From: an uncultured Collinsella sp.
Lineage (GTDB): Bacteria; Actinomycetota; Coriobacteriia; Coriobacteriales; Coriobacteriaceae
Assembly (NCBI GenBank): GCA_938023085.1
Contig: CALHDP010000012.1
Location: forward strand, 1-39,690
Reading direction: 5' to 3'
DNA: 39,690 nucleotides
Under the pieces are notes generated by a model that was given only the letters and a program-made list of their open reading frames with translations, searched no databases and was not told the origin of the DNA. Positions 1 through 7,854 of the stretch are shown here, one piece after another. Numbering within the stretch: the first letter of the stretch is position 1; every line of letters starts with the position of its first letter. The translations under genes were made by a program, and so were the position numbers.

Positions 1-585
1 TTGCTCGACCAGAAGCACCGTGGTGCCGGCCTTGTGCAGGTCCTCGACAATCTGGAAGATCTGTTCGATCAGAATCGGTGCCAGACCCATGGAAGGTTCG
101 TCGAGCATAAGCAGTTTGGGGTTACTCATAAGGGCGCGCCCCATAACGAGCATCTGCTGCTCGCCACCTGAAAGGGTGCCGGCGACCTGGCGACGACGTT
201 CCTTCAGGCGCGGGAACTGCTCGTAGACGCGCTCCAGGCCCGGAGCAATTGTGGACTTGGGCTGTGTATAGGCGCCCATCTCCAGGTTCTCCTCGACCGT
301 CATCTGCAAAAAGGCGCGACGACCCTCGGGAACCTGAGCCAGGCCCTTACCAACCAGCTTATCAGCGGGCGTATGGGTAATGTCCTCGCCCATAAACTTG
401 ATGGAGCCGGTCTTGGAGCGCAGCAGGCCCGAGACGGTCTTGAGCGTTGTGGACTTGCCGGCACCGTTGGCACCAATCAAGGCCACGATCTCGCCCTCGT
501 TAACGTTAAAGGAGATGTCCTTGATGGCGTGGATGGCGCCGTACCAGACGTTGATGTTGTAGACGGAAAGCATCGGCTCTGCCAT
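1..585 (-). CDS. livF: Branched-chain amino acid ABC transporter, ATP-binding protein LivF (C-terminus cut by window edge)
   Basis: This is one of the two cytoplasmic ATPases that power the Liv importer at the inner face of the membrane. The 195 visible residues carry Walker A (GANGAGKS, about residues 38-45), the Q-loop region, the ABC signature LSGGEQQ and Walker B LLMLDEP. The GRRAFLQMTVEENL stretch is typical of LivF rather than LivG. The start is ATG at 583-585, right after the livG stop, with AAGGGGGAG seven bases upstream inside livG. The reading frame is still open at base 1, so the last few dozen residues lie outside the window. It is the fifth gene of livJHMGF on the minus strand, and the zero-base junction points to translational coupling. 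Confidence 0.95.
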   Translation of the reverse strand, partial: MAEPMLSVYNINVWYGAIHAIKDISFNVNEGEIVALIGANGAGKSTTLKTVSGLLRSKTGSIKFMGEDITHTPADKLVGKGLAQVPEGRRAFLQMTVEENLEMGAYTQPKSTIAPGLERVYEQFPRLKERRRQVAGTLSGGEQQMLVMGRALMSNPKLLMLDEPSMGLAPILIEQIFQIVEDLHKAGTTVLLVEQ

Positions 586-1446
586 TTAGTTCTCCCCCTT
601 ATCCTGCTTACCCAGATACGCCTCGATAACGGCGTCGTTGTTCTGGATTTCCTCCGCCGTACCCTTGGCGATAACCTTGCCAAAGTTAAGCACGCAGATG
701 CCCTCGCAAATGTTCATAACGAGCGACATATCATGCTCGATAAGCATGATGGCGATGCCGAAGGTGTCGCGAATCTTGACGATGTTCGCCATGAGCTCTG
801 CGGTCTCGGACGGGTTCATGCCGGCGGCAGGCTCGTCGAGCAGCAGCAGTTTGGGGTTGGTGGCAAGCGCGCGGACGATCTCCAGGCGACGCTGAGCGCC
901 GTAAGGCAGCGATCCGGCCTGCTCGTTTGCCAGATGCTCCATATCAAAGATGGACAGCAGCTCCATGGCGCGCTCGTGGGCGGCCTTCTCGTGCTTCCAA
1001 TACGTCGGCAGGCGCAGCACGCCCTCAAAGCCGGAGTAACGCTCCTGGTTATGCAGACCGACCTTAACGTTATCCTCCACCGTCATGGTGTTGAACAGGC
1101 GAATGTTCTGGAAGGTACGGGCAATACCCATGCGGTTGACCTGATAGACCGACTTGCCCGAGGTATCCTCTCCGTCGAGCAGGATGGTGCCGTGCGTGGG
1201 CTGATACACCTTGGTGAGCAGGTTGAAGACCGTGGTCTTACCGGCACCGTTGGGGCCGATCAGACCGGCGATCTCGGTCTTGCCGATAGTCAGGCTAAAG
1301 TCGTCGACTGCCTTAAGGCCACCGAACTCAATGCCCAGGTGGATGCACTCGAGTGCAGGGCGCTCGCCCAGGTCACGATCGGGAACGATGGCGCCAGAAG
1401 GATACGGGACCATCTTGCCCTTCTTGAACTCAAATTTACTGGGCAT
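586..1446 (-). CDS. livG: Branched-chain amino acid ABC transporter, ATP-binding protein LivG
   Basis: This is the second ATPase of the Liv importer (286 residues). Walker A GPNGAGKT lies at about residues 64-71. The LivG-type signature region reads LPYGAQRRLEIVRAL and is followed by LLLLDEPAAGMNP, which is diagnostic for the LivG/BraF branch. The start was placed at ATG 1444-1446 because a strong AGAAGGAGGTG site lies just upstream within livM. A TTG further upstream (1473) would bury that site. The gene overlaps the 3' end of livM by 11 bases and abuts livF. The N-terminus has about 25 extra residues before the first beta strand of the ABC fold, longer than many LivG proteins. Confidence 0.95.
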   Translation of the reverse strand: MPSKFEFKKGKMVPYPSGAIVPDRDLGERPALECIHLGIEFGGLKAVDDFSLTIGKTEIAGLIGPNGAGKTTVFNLLTKVYQPTHGTILLDGEDTSGKSVYQVNRMGIARTFQNIRLFNTMTVEDNVKVGLHNQERYSGFEGVLRLPTYWKHEKAAHERAMELLSIFDMEHLANEQAGSLPYGAQRRLEIVRALATNPKLLLLDEPAAGMNPSETAELMANIVKIRDTFGIAIMLIEHDMSLVMNICEGICVLNFGKVIAKGTAEEIQNNDAVIEAYLGKQDKGEN

Positions 1447-2524
1447 CGGCTGCCACCTCCTTCTTGGAAGCAAAGCGATCCTTAATGCGTGCGAAGAACG
1501 CCTTGAGCTGCGGGTTGTTGGTAAAGATCATGACCAGGATCAGCACGATAGCGTAAATGAGCATACGGTAGTCCGAGAACTGACGGAGCAGCTCGGGAAG
1601 CACCGTGAGCAGCGCCGCCGCGATGACGGAGCCGCGCATATTGCCCAGACCGCCCAGGACCACGAACACCAGAATGAGGATGGACGTGTTGAAGTCGAAC
1701 TTGGTGGCGGAGAGCTGCGAGAAGTTACCGCCGAAGAGGGCTCCGGCAGCACCGGCGAGGGCAGCGGAAACCACGAAGGCGATCATGCGGTACTCGGTGA
1801 CGGAGATGCCTACGGACTCGGCTGCAATCTTGTTATCGCGCACGGCCATAATGGCACGGCCGGTACGGCTGCGAACCAGGTTGAGCACGATCACGAGTGC
1901 GACCATGACCAGGATGGCACCGGCGAGGAAGGTCGAGTACGTCGACACGCCCGAGGCGCCCTGGGCGCCCTTGATGATGGCGGTGCCGTCCTCGAGCAGG
2001 TGCAGGTCGTCGATCGTAGAGTTGCCCGTGATGTTAAAGATCACGTGCAGGCCGCGCGAGTCGACACCCACGATAAGGCAAGTGACGATCTCTTTGATGA
2101 TCTCGCCAAAAGCCAGGGTCACGATGGCCAGATAGTCGCCGCTCAGGCGCAGGACCGGGATACCGATCAAGAAGCCCAAGACGGCAGCGGCGATAGCGCC
2201 GACCACGATGCTGATGACAAGGCGCACCGGATCGGAGGGAACGGCGCTCTCGAGGGCGACCGCGGTGACGATTCCCGTATAGGCGCCGACGCTCATAAAG
2301 CCCGCATGGCCCAGCGACAGGTCGCCCGCGATGCCGACGACAAGGTTGAGGGAAATGGCCATGACGATGTAGGCCGTAATGGGAACCAACTGACCGGCGA
2401 TCATGCGCGGAATCATGTGGTTCGACTGCATAAAGAACACGATGGCGAAGGCCACGATGCACATGGCATACGTAACAAAGTCGTGACGCGTCTGCTTATC
2501 TTTAAGAAACTTCATAACGCTCAC
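1436..2524 (-). CDS. livM: Branched-chain amino acid ABC transporter, permease LivM
   Basis: This integral-membrane permease subunit partners with LivH to form the translocation path (362 residues). It contains multiple hydrophobic segments, the LivM-type stretch ISLNLVVGIAGDLSLGHAG near residue 60, and the loop ESVGISVTEYRM followed by AFVVSAALAGAAGALF. GTG at 2522-2524 directly follows the livH stop and has AGAAGG five bases upstream. ATG at 2513-2515, three codons later with AGGTGAG, is an equally plausible start. It is the third gene of livJHMGF. Apart from the choice of start, I see no anomalies. Confidence 0.93.
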   Translation of the reverse strand: MSVMKFLKDKQTRHDFVTYAMCIVAFAIVFFMQSNHMIPRMIAGQLVPITAYIVMAISLNLVVGIAGDLSLGHAGFMSVGAYTGIVTAVALESAVPSDPVRLVISIVVGAIAAAVLGFLIGIPVLRLSGDYLAIVTLAFGEIIKEIVTCLIVGVDSRGLHVIFNITGNSTIDDLHLLEDGTAIIKGAQGASGVSTYSTFLAGAILVMVALVIVLNLVRSRTGRAIMAVRDNKIAAESVGISVTEYRMIAFVVSAALAGAAGALFGGNFSQLSATKFDFNTSILILVFVVLGGLGNMRGSVIAAALLTVLPELLRQFSDYRMLIYAIVLILVMIFTNNPQLKAFFARIKDRFASKKEVAADAQ

Positions 2525-3406
2525 CTACACCTTCTCGGGGACGTACTTGCCCAAGAGGCCGGCAGGCTTGACGAGCAGGACGATGATCAAAACACCAAAG
2601 ACGATGGAGTTGGCAAGGCTCGTGGAAATGTAGGCCTGCGCCATCGCCTCGATGATGCCGATGAGAATGCCACCGACAAAGGCGCCGGGGATGGAACCGA
2701 TGCCACCGAAGACGGCGGCGTCGAAGGCCTTGATGCCAGGCATGGCGCCCGTCGTAGGCTGCAGCACCGGCGAGTAGGAGCACAGCAGCACGCCGGCGAT
2801 GGCGGCAAGGGCAGAGCCGATGGCAAACGTCATCGAGATGGTGCGGTTGACGTTGATGCCCATGAGCTGAGCGGCGGCCTTGTCCTCGGACACGGCACGC
2901 ATGGCCTTACCCATCTTGGTCTTACCTGTAAAGAACATCAGGCCGGCCATGATAACCAGGCAGGCGACGATGGTGACGAGCGAGACGGCGCTTACGTTGA
3001 ACTTGGCCAAGAACTCCGGCACCTGGAAGGTGACGAGCGAAGTGAAGTTCTTGGGCGTGGCGCCCCACAGAAGCTGCGCGGCGTTCTGCAGGAAGTAAGA
3101 CACGCCGATAGCCGTGATCAGAACGGCCAGCGGGCCCGCCTGACGCAGCGGCTTGTATGCCAGACCCTCGATGAGAACACCGAGAACGGTACAGACCACA
3201 CAAGAGAGAACTACAGATGCCCAGCCCGGGAGGCCGAGATACGACGTGGCGCAGAACGAGACATAGGCACCGACCATGATAACGTCGCCGTGAGCGAAGT
3301 TCAGCATCTTGGCGATACCGTAGACCATGGTGTAGCCCAACGCGATGATGGCGTAGACGCTGCCCATGGACAGGCCGTTGACCAGGTATTGGATAAAGAC
3401 CGTCAT
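2525..3406 (-). CDS. livH: Branched-chain amino acid ABC transporter, permease LivH
   Basis: This permease subunit of the Liv importer (293 residues) is highly hydrophobic. It opens with the family-typical YLVNGLSMGSVYAIIALGYT, then YGIAKMLNFAHGD. The conserved loop RAVSEDKAAAQLMGINV contacts the ATPase in this family. The start was taken at ATG 3404-3406 because AAAGGGGG lies about nine bases upstream. Another ATG three codons earlier sits directly against that site and is too close. A 139-base gap with two stem-loops separates it from livJ. livM follows with no gap. Confidence 0.94.
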   Translation of the reverse strand: MTVFIQYLVNGLSMGSVYAIIALGYTMVYGIAKMLNFAHGDVIMVGAYVSFCATSYLGLPGWASVVLSCVVCTVLGVLIEGLAYKPLRQAGPLAVLITAIGVSYFLQNAAQLLWGATPKNFTSLVTFQVPEFLAKFNVSAVSLVTIVACLVIMAGLMFFTGKTKMGKAMRAVSEDKAAAQLMGINVNRTISMTFAIGSALAAIAGVLLCSYSPVLQPTTGAMPGIKAFDAAVFGGIGSIPGAFVGGILIGIIEAMAQAYISTSLANSIVFGVLIIVLLVKPAGLLGKYVPEKV

Positions 3407-3452
3407 GTTCCACATCCCCCTTTCGAATAGGTTTCCAGTTGATGTATGAAAC

Positions 3453-3472
3453 AGGGACGTTACATCGTCCCT
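3453..3472 (-). other. Stem-loop proximal to livH
   Basis: There is a perfect 7-bp inverted repeat (AGGGACG / CGTCCCT) with a 6-base loop in the livJ-livH spacer. It has no following T-run, so it is better read as an mRNA processing or stabilising hairpin than as a terminator. Binding-protein genes are usually expressed above their permease genes, and hairpins in this position can achieve that. The role is inferred. Confidence 0.5.
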
Positions 3473-3484
3473 AGATACCAAGCA

Positions 3485-3514
3485 AGCAGGGAAGGCCAAA
3501 ACCTCCCCTGCTTG
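3485..3514 (-). other. Stem-loop just downstream of livJ
   Basis: A 12-bp stem (arms 3485-3496 and 3503-3514, one G-U pair in the minus-strand RNA, 6-base loop) lies about 30 bases after the livJ stop. It lacks a clear U-tract. It may act as a weak attenuator or a 3' stabiliser that raises livJ mRNA relative to livHMGF. Confidence 0.55.
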
Positions 3515-3545
3515 GGATCAAAACCGCTCTATGTAAGGCGGCCAA

Positions 3546-4733
3546 TTAGGCCTGTACGTACTTGCCGTCGGTGATGACGTACGCCGTGGGCTCCTTCTGG
3601 ACCTGGCCCTTATCGTTCCAGGTGAGCTTGCCGGTCAGACCGTCAACGGTAATCTTGAGCATAGCCTTGGACAGCTTCTCGGCGGCCTCGGTCGGGTCGG
3701 CGTCGACACCAAGACCGGCCTCCTTGAGGGCCTCGGCCACCGCGTGCACGCCGTCGTAGGCGTCGGCGGCAAACTGGTCGGGGGTATCGCCGTACTTATC
3801 CTTGTAAGCGTTGACGAAGTCGGCGTTCTTCTCGTCGTCGGCGGAGAACGGGGTCATGAGCAGCAGACCCTCGGCAAGAGAGGTATCGAAGCCCTCAACG
3901 CCCAGGATGCCGTCCATGCCGTCGCAGCCCATCATCTTGACGTCGTAGCCCATGTCCTTGGCGTTCTTGAGCAGGACGGACGCCGGCGTGTAGTAGATCG
4001 GCGCAAAGATCATGGTGGCGCCGGCCTGCTTGGCCTTGGTCAGCTGGTTCGTAAAGCTCGTGGCGGAGTCGTCCTTAAAGGTCTCCTCGTCAACAATCTC
4101 GAGCTTGGACTCAGCGGCCTGGGCCTTAAAGGAATCTGCGATGCCCGAAGAATAGGCGTCGCCGGAGTTATAGAACAGCACGAACTTCTCGTCCGCATAC
4201 TTCTGCGCCAGGAACTTGGCAGCGTTGACACCCTGGTTGGGGTCGGTGAAGCAAACCTGGAAGACGCAATCCTTGCCGTCGGTGACGTCCTCGGAGGACG
4301 CGGACGGGGTGATCATGAACGTCTTGGGGTCGTTACCACACTCTGCGGCAACGGCAACCGACGCACCCGTGGTAGTCGGGCCGACGAGGGCCTGCATGCC
4401 CCAGTCGAGCAGGGTGTTGAAGGCGTTGACGGCCTTCTCGCCATCGGCCTGGTCATCCTCGGCCTTGCTGGCAAGCGGCAGCTCCTTGGTCGAAAAATCC
4501 TTGCAGCCAAGCTCGACACCCTGGGTAACGGACTTGCCGTAGGACGCGTTGGCGCCGGTCAGCGGGCCGATGGTACCGATCTTAAACGAAGCGTCGCTCG
4601 AAGCGGAACCGCTGTCGCCGCCGTTGGAGGAGCAGCCAGCTAGAATGGACATCGCCCCCAGACCTGCTGCGCTCGCGATAACGCTCCTGCGATTCATAAC
4701 AGGGTTCAATGACTTACCGGTGAGGCTCGACAT
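3546..4733 (-). CDS. livJ: Branched-chain amino acid ABC transporter, substrate-binding lipoprotein LivJ
   Basis: This extracytoplasmic binding protein (395 residues) delivers leucine, isoleucine or valine to LivHM. The N-terminus carries NRRSV, a hydrophobic stretch and a lipobox ILAGC, so it is a lipid-anchored lipoprotein. The paired arginines could suit Tat export, but the motif is not strict. The mature part is a type I periplasmic-binding fold of the ANF-receptor group, starting FKIGTIGPLTGANASYG. It includes the segment IFAPIYYTPASVLLKNAKDMGYD and ends with ITDGKYVQA. The start at 4731-4733 is supported by GAGAGGAGAG six bases upstream. It is the first gene of livJHMGF, and a broken paralogue lies about 270 bases upstream. 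Confidence 0.95.
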   Translation of the reverse strand: MSSLTGKSLNPVMNRRSVIASAAGLGAMSILAGCSSNGGDSGSASSDASFKIGTIGPLTGANASYGKSVTQGVELGCKDFSTKELPLASKAEDDQADGEKAVNAFNTLLDWGMQALVGPTTTGASVAVAAECGNDPKTFMITPSASSEDVTDGKDCVFQVCFTDPNQGVNAAKFLAQKYADEKFVLFYNSGDAYSSGIADSFKAQAAESKLEIVDEETFKDDSATSFTNQLTKAKQAGATMIFAPIYYTPASVLLKNAKDMGYDVKMMGCDGMDGILGVEGFDTSLAEGLLLMTPFSADDEKNADFVNAYKDKYGDTPDQFAADAYDGVHAVAEALKEAGLGVDADPTEAAEKLSKAMLKITVDGLTGKLTWNDKGQVQKEPTAYVITDGKYVQA

Positions 4734-4754
4734 GCGGCTCTCCTCTCAAATCTC

Positions 4755-4775
4755 GTCGGGTTTCGGTTACCCGAC
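4755..4775 (-). promoter_or_regulatory. Leader hairpin upstream of livJ
   Basis: A perfect 7-bp hairpin (GTCGGGT / ACCCGAC, 7-base loop) lies 21 bases before the livJ start codon, just upstream of its ribosome-binding site. Behind it (about 4800-4960) the sequence becomes markedly AT-rich. That stretch holds inverted repeats at 4829-4835 / 4849-4855 (GAAAAGT / ACTTTTC) and 4823-4828 / 4846-4851 (AGTTGA / TCAACT). It is the likely promoter and operator zone for the liv operon. No -35/-10 pair could be fixed with confidence. Confidence 0.4.
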
Positions 4776-5002
4776 AGGCCATCCTTCGCCGTGTTCGGCG
4801 TTCGCAAAATAGTAGACGCTTTAGTTGAGAAAAGTGGCGATTATTTCAACTTTTCTTTTGCTTTGTCCATTTATCCATTTTTATGCGTATTTCTATCAGT
4901 TTATGCAGTTTAGCCACTTTATTATGTGAAAGTAATGTTTCTGTTCTGTTACAAGCGCCCTTGCCCTGAATAAAACGGCCTCACCGGTCTCGTTATATGC
5001 AC

Positions 5003-5198
5003 TTAGGCGGAGATGTACTTGCCGTCCTGGATTACATAGGCTGTCCATGCCGTCGGCACCCATTAGTGTCATGTCGTAGCTCATGTCCTTGGCGTTCTTG
5101 AGCAAAACGGACGCTGGGGTGAAATAGATCGGGGCAAAAATAAGCGTGGCTCCGACAAGGAAACTCCTGCGGTTAAGTACGTTGTTGATGCTAAGCAT
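5003..5198 (-). pseudogene. Deletion remnant of a second livJ-like binding-protein gene
   Basis: Three short pieces of a LivJ homologue are joined. The first is an N-terminal start with the NRRSFLVGA signal region (ATG at 5196-5198, GAGGGGGGCACC upstream). The second is the internal segment LIFAPIYFTPASVLLKNAKDM with MGADGMD. The third, in a shifted frame, is the C-terminus YVIQDGKYISA with its stop at 5003-5005. Each piece matches the intact livJ next door (MIFAPIYYTPASVLLKNAKDM; YVITDGKYVQA). Roughly 300 codons are missing through two internal deletions, and the last junction is out of frame. No functional protein is expected. It probably arose by tandem duplication of livJ followed by decay. 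Confidence 0.85.
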
Positions 5199-5448
5199 GG
5201 TGCCCCCCTCTTCGCTGGCCGCAGTGCGGCCGTCTTGCGGTACGGGGCAAACCTCATGGTGCAAACGTTGACAGTTTGTTACGGAGTTCCGTTTGTAGCG
5301 AGCATGTTTCCAATGTTTCCGCAGCGTTTCGGGGGTGCCGTTTTGTGCGACTCCTGTTGCCTGGCGAGCACGCGCCCTCGGTTCACGCTAGAATGCACTC
5401 AACCTTTAAGCGGTTAATCCATCCATAAGATGCACGAAGGAGCTATCT
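5199..5448. other. Gap between livJ remnant and hom
   Basis: This 250-base divergent spacer should hold the hom promoter. A TAGAAT hexamer at 5389-5394 could be a -10, but no convincing -35 lies 16-18 bases upstream. A TTGACA at 5268-5273 has no matching -10. Two ATGTTTCC direct repeats lie near 5309-5325. No RNA gene was recognised. Confidence 0.3.
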
Positions 5449-6792
5449 ATGAGCGAACCCCTGCGCACCGTGAACGTCGGTCTGATCGGTCTGGGAACCG
5501 TCGGCGGCGGCGTGGCCCGTCTGATCAAGAGCCACCACGATGAGTACCTGGCAGCCTACGGCATCGACCTTAAGCTGACCCGCGCCTGCGCGCTTGCTTG
5601 GGAGCAGGCCGAGGCGGCAGGCATTGAGCGCGAGGCCTTTACGAGTGACTGGCACGACGTCGTCAGCGACCCCGCCGTCGACATCGTCGTCGAGCTGATC
5701 GGCGGTGAGCATCCCGCAACCGAGATCTTCACCACTGCCTTTGAGCACGGCAAGCACGTCGTCTCTGCCAACAAAGCCCTACTGGGCCGTCACGTCGAGA
5801 CGCTTGCCGAGAAGGCACGCGCGTGCGGCGTGCAGATTAAGTGCGAGGCCAGCTGCGGCGGCGGCATCCCCATCGTGAGCACGCTTGAGCACGACCTGGT
5901 GGGCAACAAGATCCTGACCATCGCCGGTATTCTCAACGGTACCACCAACTACATCCTGTCGCGCATGGACGCCGAGGGTGCCGATTACGCCGACGTGCTC
6001 GCCGACGCGCAGGCCAAGGGCTATGCCGAGGCCGACCCGTCCGCCGACGTCGACGGCTTCGACGCCGCCAGCAAAACGGCGATCCTCGCCTCCATCGGCT
6101 TTGGCACCCGTGTGACCACCGACGACGTATACCAGCAGGGCATCCGTACCATCGGCGCCGAGGACATCGCCCAGGCACGCGAACTCGGCTACACCATTAA
6201 GCTGCTCGGCATCGCCCGCAACACCGACGCCGGCGTCGACGTCCGCGTGCATCCCACGCTGATCCCCGCCGACCACATGCTCGCCAAGGTCAACGGCGCC
6301 ATGAACGCCGTCTACGTGGTGGGTGACGCCGTGGGCGAAACCATGTTCTACGGTGCCGGCGCAGGCTCCTTCCCCACCGCAAGCGCCGTCGTGGGCGATA
6401 TCCTGTCGCTCTCCGAGCAGATCAGCCGCGGCGTGGCTCCGCTTCCCGAGATTGAGCCCTATGGTCACAACCTCGCCTTTAAGCCCATGGACGAACTCCA
6501 GACCAAGTACTATGTGCGTCTGAAGGTCGCCGACCGCGTGGGCGCCCTGTCCGAGACGGTCGACATCTTTGCCAAGCACAACATCTCGATCTCGCTCATC
6601 AACCAGGTCGAGGACGGCAAGTCGGGCGTCAGCGATGCCTGCTCGGTCATCTTCTTGACGCACCGCGCACTCGAGAAGGACGTCCAGGCTGCCGCCGCCG
6701 AGCTTGCCAGTGTCGACTGCGTGGCCGAGGTCGCCAACGTCCTGCGTATCGAGGACGTCGAGGCCTGGACCGAAGGTGTTATGGCCAACTAA
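5449..6792 (+). CDS. hom: Homoserine dehydrogenase with C-terminal ACT domain
   Basis: The enzyme reduces aspartate-semialdehyde to homoserine with NAD(P)H, the branch point to threonine and methionine. The 447 residues follow the family order. A Rossmann motif GLGTVGGG is at about 15-22, SANKALL with Lys109 at 106-112, and NGTTNYIL at 163-170. The substrate and catalytic stretch EADPSADVDGFDAASK is at 194-209. An ACT domain from about 355 (LKVADRVGALSETV) allows feedback by threonine. The start is supported by GAAGGAG seven bases upstream. The gene stands alone with its own terminator and is not beside thrB or thrC here. Confidence 0.95.
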   Translation: MSEPLRTVNVGLIGLGTVGGGVARLIKSHHDEYLAAYGIDLKLTRACALAWEQAEAAGIEREAFTSDWHDVVSDPAVDIVVELIGGEHPATEIFTTAFEHGKHVVSANKALLGRHVETLAEKARACGVQIKCEASCGGGIPIVSTLEHDLVGNKILTIAGILNGTTNYILSRMDAEGADYADVLADAQAKGYAEADPSADVDGFDAASKTAILASIGFGTRVTTDDVYQQGIRTIGAEDIAQARELGYTIKLLGIARNTDAGVDVRVHPTLIPADHMLAKVNGAMNAVYVVGDAVGETMFYGAGAGSFPTASAVVGDILSLSEQISRGVAPLPEIEPYGHNLAFKPMDELQTKYYVRLKVADRVGALSETVDIFAKHNISISLINQVEDGKSGVSDACSVIFLTHRALEKDVQAAAAELASVDCVAEVANVLRIEDVEAWTEGVMAN

Positions 6793-6822
6793 TCCAACGC
6801 TTGCCTAGCAATACACGCTTTG

Positions 6823-6860
6823 AGGGCTCCCGTCCGATGTGGGACGGGAGCCCTTTTGTC
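6823..6860 (+). terminator. Rho-independent terminator after hom
   Basis: A perfect 13-bp stem (arms 6823-6835 and 6842-6854, 6-base loop) is followed by TTTTGTCT. It lies 30 bases past the hom stop. Confidence 0.9.
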
Positions 6861-7006
6861 TCCTGCCCCAAGCACAACGGCAGAGTACATTTGCGCGAAC
6901 CGCTCATCGGTAACGCGGGCTACCGTTCACCGATATGCAGACGCGACCGATTCCGGCTACCGCTACGCTGTGCTGCGAATGTCCGCCCGCGATGAGAGGA
7001 AGCACC

Positions 7007-7756
7007 ATGTTGCTCGAGGGCAAGAAAGCAATCATCACCGGAGGCACGCGCGGTATCGGCTATGCCATCGCCTGTCGCTTTATCGAGGAGGGCGCCGCCG
7101 TCACGGTCTTTGGCTCGCGTCAGGAGACTGCCGACGCCGCCGTTGAAAAGCTGGCCGCAGCCTATCCCGAGGCCAAGGTCTGGGGCCGCACCTGCGACCT
7201 CACCTCGCTCGAGGCCGTAACCGAGGCCTTTACCGAGGCAGCCGCCGACATGGGTGGCCTGGACACGGTCGTTAACAACGCCGGCATCTCCCAGCGCTCG
7301 CCGCTTCTGGAGTACACGGCCGAAGAGTTCGCCAAGGTCATGGACCTCAACGTCGTCGCCGTCTTTAACGGCCACCAAGCCGCTGCCAAGATTATGGCCG
7401 AGGCAGGCCACGGCGGCACCATCACCACCACGAGCTCGATGGTCGCCAAGTACGGTCAGCCCTCCGGCGTTGGCTATCCCACGTCCAAGTTCGCCGTCAA
7501 CGGTATGGTCCAGTCGCTCTCGCGCGAGCTCGCCCCCATGGGCATTCGCGTCAACGCTGTCGCTCCCGGCGTGACCAAGACCGATATGGTCGCCAACCTT
7601 CCCGAAGAGGTCATCAAGCCCATCATCGCCACCATTCCGCTCGGCCGCATGGGCGAGCCCGAGGACGTCGCCAACGCCTTCGTTTTCCTAGCGAGCGACA
7701 TGTCCTCCTATGTCACGGGCGCCGTGCTCCCCGTCGACGGAGCCGCCCGCTCTTAA
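7007..7756 (+). CDS. Short-chain dehydrogenase/reductase (SDR), FabG-like
   Basis: This is a classical SDR of 249 residues that uses NAD(P)H to interconvert a keto and a hydroxyl group. The cofactor motif TGGTRGIG is at 11-18, NNAG at 90-93 and Asn115 at its usual place. The catalytic Ser144, Tyr157 and Lys161 are present (YPTSK). The C-terminus, GEPEDVANAFVFLASDMSSYVTG, is also typical. It is close to 3-oxoacyl-ACP reductase, glucose 1-dehydrogenase and gluconate 5-dehydrogenase in pattern, and the substrate cannot be told from sequence. No fatty-acid genes flank it, so a sugar or polyol substrate is just as likely. The start at 7007 follows GAGAGGAAG. It is monocistronic with a strong terminator. 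Confidence 0.88.
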   Translation: MLLEGKKAIITGGTRGIGYAIACRFIEEGAAVTVFGSRQETADAAVEKLAAAYPEAKVWGRTCDLTSLEAVTEAFTEAAADMGGLDTVVNNAGISQRSPLLEYTAEEFAKVMDLNVVAVFNGHQAAAKIMAEAGHGGTITTTSSMVAKYGQPSGVGYPTSKFAVNGMVQSLSRELAPMGIRVNAVAPGVTKTDMVANLPEEVIKPIIATIPLGRMGEPEDVANAFVFLASDMSSYVTGAVLPVDGAARS

Positions 7757-7798
7757 GGGACCACAAGCCTCAGCTCCCAGCCTCAACATAGTCCAACA

Positions 7799-7850
7799 AA
7801 GAAGGCGCGCCGTCTGCATCAACTGCAGGCAGCGCGCCTTCTTCTGTTTG
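7799..7850 (+). terminator. Terminator after the SDR gene
   Basis: A long hairpin has outer arms 7799-7810 and 7832-7843 (12 bp) and an inner 6-bp stem 7812-7817 / 7825-7830 with one G-U pair. It is followed by a T-rich CTGTTTG. The reverse strand also ends in a T-rich stretch, so it could stop transcripts from both sides. Confidence 0.85.
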
Positions 7851-7854
7851 AAAG

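Noticed and set aside
1211..3430. A 739-codon plus-strand frame across livM and livH
   Set aside because: Extremely rich in Asp, Gly, His and Gln, the usual antisense image of hydrophobic membrane genes. The liv genes on the other strand are unambiguous.
4896..5264. Reading the livJ remnant as an intact 122-residue protein
   Set aside because: The C-terminal third is out of frame relative to LivJ; the true LivJ C-terminus is in the neighbouring frame. This marks a pseudogene, not a gene.
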